Origin: Planctobacterium marinum
Lineage (GTDB): Bacteria > Pseudomonadota > Gammaproteobacteria > Enterobacterales > Alteromonadaceae
Assembly: GCF_020687805.1 (NCBI RefSeq)
Contig: NZ_JAJEWQ010000001.1
Location: forward strand, 267,191 to 331,190
DNA length: 64,000 bases
Direction: 5' to 3'
The notes beneath the pieces were generated by a model. The model did not search any database and had not been told where the DNA came from. It worked only from the letters and a program-made list of their open reading frames with translations. Positions 62,394-64,000 of the stretch are shown piece by piece. The position numbers and the translations under genes are program-made. The stretch's first letter is position 1, and the number at the start of each line of letters is the position of its first letter.

Positions 62394-63365
62394 ATGAGCA
62401 AATATCTGCCGCTGTTGCTAATTACATTATCACTATCCACATCCACCTGCCTGGCACAACAATCTGCTGCCCTGAAACTGTACAATCTTGAACTGGGCGG
62501 TGATAAAACCCTTCAGCAACAGTTGGGAGTCAGCCCGCAAAGCTTTTTCTTATCAGATGGAAATAACCAGGAACCGGGCAAGTCCCTGTCCGTGAAAGAG
62601 CGGGCAGAAAATCAGATAGCCTGTAAACAGAGTGGTTTTGGTGTTGGTAAAGTGCTTAGCCAAATCTACCATGATCTTGCGGCACAAGACGAATATCTGG
62701 AAGCACGCAAGGAGTCTCTTAATCAACGAATCAAAGAGGACCTTAGCAACACAGAAAAAACCGTGATACACAGTGTTAGTAAACGTTTTGCTCAGCCCGT
62801 TTGCCATTGGGCATTTAACTCAGCAGAATATGTTAATAAAGAAGTACCCACCGTCGTGACTAAATTTATCAATAAGTCTGGCGTGAAAAAACTGGCCACG
62901 CTGACTTTTAGTGTCAATCATTCAGGCAAATTACTGTCACTAAAAGCGGAACAACTGGTGGAGCGGCTGGACTCCGAACGCCTGGACACTATTTTGGCGG
63001 CTATCGCAAAACGCTATAACATTGAAATTGACGCGATTGCCATGCTTAGCAAAACCAAACAAAAACAGATCCTGGACGGTAAGCAAGCTATCAGCTTTCA
63101 GGTTGATAATGCACAATGTGATATTCAGGTCAGTAATACTTATTACCGAAGTGATGCAGCGGCGCGTTTTTTCGGTGTTGAAGAGGCGCATGGCTATATC
63201 GAATTTGGTTGTCAGTTGCCAGCATTACGCGATTTTGACGATGCGAAATTGGCGGCCTATGTGACGCAGCGTGTCACCGAATCGGTCAGTCAGCTATTGG
63301 CAAAACACAAAGCCCAAATGAAAGCTGAAGGACAAAAAGAACAACATTCGGGATTTGTGTTTTAA
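62394..63365 (+). CDS. Secreted protein of unknown function
   Basis: The start ATG 62394 exposes a signal peptide (MSKYLPLLLITLSLSTSTCLA, cleavage before QQ), giving 323 residues. The mature protein is soluble. It has a cysteine in NQIACKQSGF, others in PVCHWAF, AQCDIQV and GCQLPAL, so two disulphides are possible. No domain is recognised. It is convergent with galM. Confidence 0.6.
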   Translation: MSKYLPLLLITLSLSTSTCLAQQSAALKLYNLELGGDKTLQQQLGVSPQSFFLSDGNNQEPGKSLSVKERAENQIACKQSGFGVGKVLSQIYHDLAAQDEYLEARKESLNQRIKEDLSNTEKTVIHSVSKRFAQPVCHWAFNSAEYVNKEVPTVVTKFINKSGVKKLATLTFSVNHSGKLLSLKAEQLVERLDSERLDTILAAIAKRYNIEIDAIAMLSKTKQKQILDGKQAISFQVDNAQCDIQVSNTYYRSDAAARFFGVEEAHGYIEFGCQLPALRDFDDAKLAAYVTQRVTESVSQLLAKHKAQMKAEGQKEQHSGFVF

Positions 63366-63453
63366 TGCCGGTTTAAAGAAACAGCTTAACTCAAGTACAA
63401 GCTGAGTTGCTCTGAAAAACCTTTAAATGACTCTTTTAAAATTAATCAAATAA

Positions 63454-64000
63454 TCATTCGTTCACCAGCATTCGATAGCGAATTTTTTTCCTGAATGGTT
63501 TCTCTGGTGTCGTAAATTCAAAGGGAAAGTCGGGTTTATTGGGAGCATCGGGATAGTATTGGGGTTCAATGCAGATACCGTTACGCGGCACAAATGGCGA
63601 CCCCATATGATCTGCAGTGTAAACCTGTACGCCGGGGTAGTCAGAATATACTTCCAGTGCAACACCGCTTTCTTTACTGCTCAAACGCGCCACAGGCACA
63701 TTGTCATCGGTACGGGATACCACAAAATTATGATCAAGACTGGTGGTAATCTGTTTAGGGCTGGTGAAATCAAAGTCCGCCGGTACAGTCGCTATGTCGC
63801 CGGTGGGAATATTGTCTGCCGCAACCGGCGTGTATGTGGCGGCATTGAGTGTTAACCAGTGACTATTGATGTTCTTGTTGTGTTCAGCCAGATTAAAATA
63901 GGCGTGACCAGTTGGCCCAACCGGGACTTTACTGGCAGAAGTGGCTGAAAACTCGATGCGTAATTTATTGTTTTCTGTTACCTGATAACTCACCTCAAAA
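63454..64000 (-). CDS. galM: Aldose 1-epimerase (galactose mutarotase), C-terminal part
   Basis: The frame is open to the right edge, so the N-terminal half lies beyond the window. The visible ~182 residues show the GalM pattern: ENNKLRIEFSATSASKVPVGPTGHAYFNLA with the substrate-binding His, SLDHNFVV, YSDYPGVQVYTADHM and the Glu in GICIEPQYYPDAPNKPDF. The enzyme interconverts the alpha and beta anomers of sugars. The usual NLTNHxYFNL is GPTGHAYFNL here. Confidence 0.92.
   Translation of the reverse strand, partial: FEVSYQVTENNKLRIEFSATSASKVPVGPTGHAYFNLAEHNKNINSHWLTLNAATYTPVAADNIPTGDIATVPADFDFTSPKQITTSLDHNFVVSRTDDNVPVARLSSKESGVALEVYSDYPGVQVYTADHMGSPFVPRNGICIEPQYYPDAPNKPDFPFEFTTPEKPFRKKIRYRMLVNE

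Overview
The window reads as chromosome of a marine gammaproteobacterium of the Alteromonadales (an Alteromonas / Paraglaciecola / Aliiglaciecola type). This rests on the moderate GC, the fnr–uspE–ttcA and ccoNOQP–ccoHIS gene order, a DUF2987 protein, and tandem MipA/OmpV proteins next to an OmpR-type two-component pair. No tRNA, rRNA, insertion sequence, prophage or CRISPR array was found. Both edges cut genes: a pirin at the left and a galactose mutarotase at the right.

Layout. 1-3.9 kb: pirin, a secreted DUF4097-like protein, and a three-gene set of membrane protein, Bax-like glucosaminidase and DUF2987 protein. 4.0-16.3 kb: an envelope-stress/efflux block with an orphan MlaC-like protein, an adaptor–RND pump–lipoprotein hydrolase operon, a degenerate and an intact metallo-beta-lactamase-fold protein, two MipA/OmpV proteins and an OmpR/histidine-kinase pair. 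Five copies of a direct repeat, GTAAG-N6-GTAAG, always read in the direction of transcription, lie before five of these transcription units. They are the likely operators of the response regulator and tie the block into one regulon. 16.4-26.6 kb: ttcA, uspE, fnr and a complete cbb3 oxidase locus, with FNR boxes before uspE and ccoN. 26.9-29.7 kb: a bacterioferritin pair in which one subunit keeps the ferroxidase site and the other the haem methionine, plus small unknown genes.

29.7-54.5 kb: one long minus-strand type VI secretion (T6SS) operon. In transcription order: a small winged-helix-like protein, a natural TssB–TssC fusion, Hcp, TssE, TssF, TssG, a VgrG with a nonapeptide-repeat tail, DUF2169/pentapeptide protein, a second pentapeptide protein, DUF3540, DUF4150 PAAR-like tip, TssJ, TssK, TssL, TssM, TssA, a lipase-like putative effector and a GNAT acetyltransferase. 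A sigma-54 activator is encoded just upstream and a sigma-54 promoter (TGGCAC-N5-ATGCG) starts the operon. No ClpV (TssH) is present in the window, and TssM lacks a recognisable Walker A motif.

54.7-64 kb: ordinary chromosomal genes, namely a thioredoxin-fold peroxiredoxin-like protein, a secreted endonuclease/exonuclease/phosphatase protein, rlmA broken by a one-base frameshift in a G7 tract, yceH, an XRE regulator, an AraC regulator, several unknowns and partial galM.

The most notable items are the TssB–TssC fusion in a locus without ClpV, the nonapeptide tail of VgrG, the effector/GNAT pair, and the five-site direct-repeat regulon.
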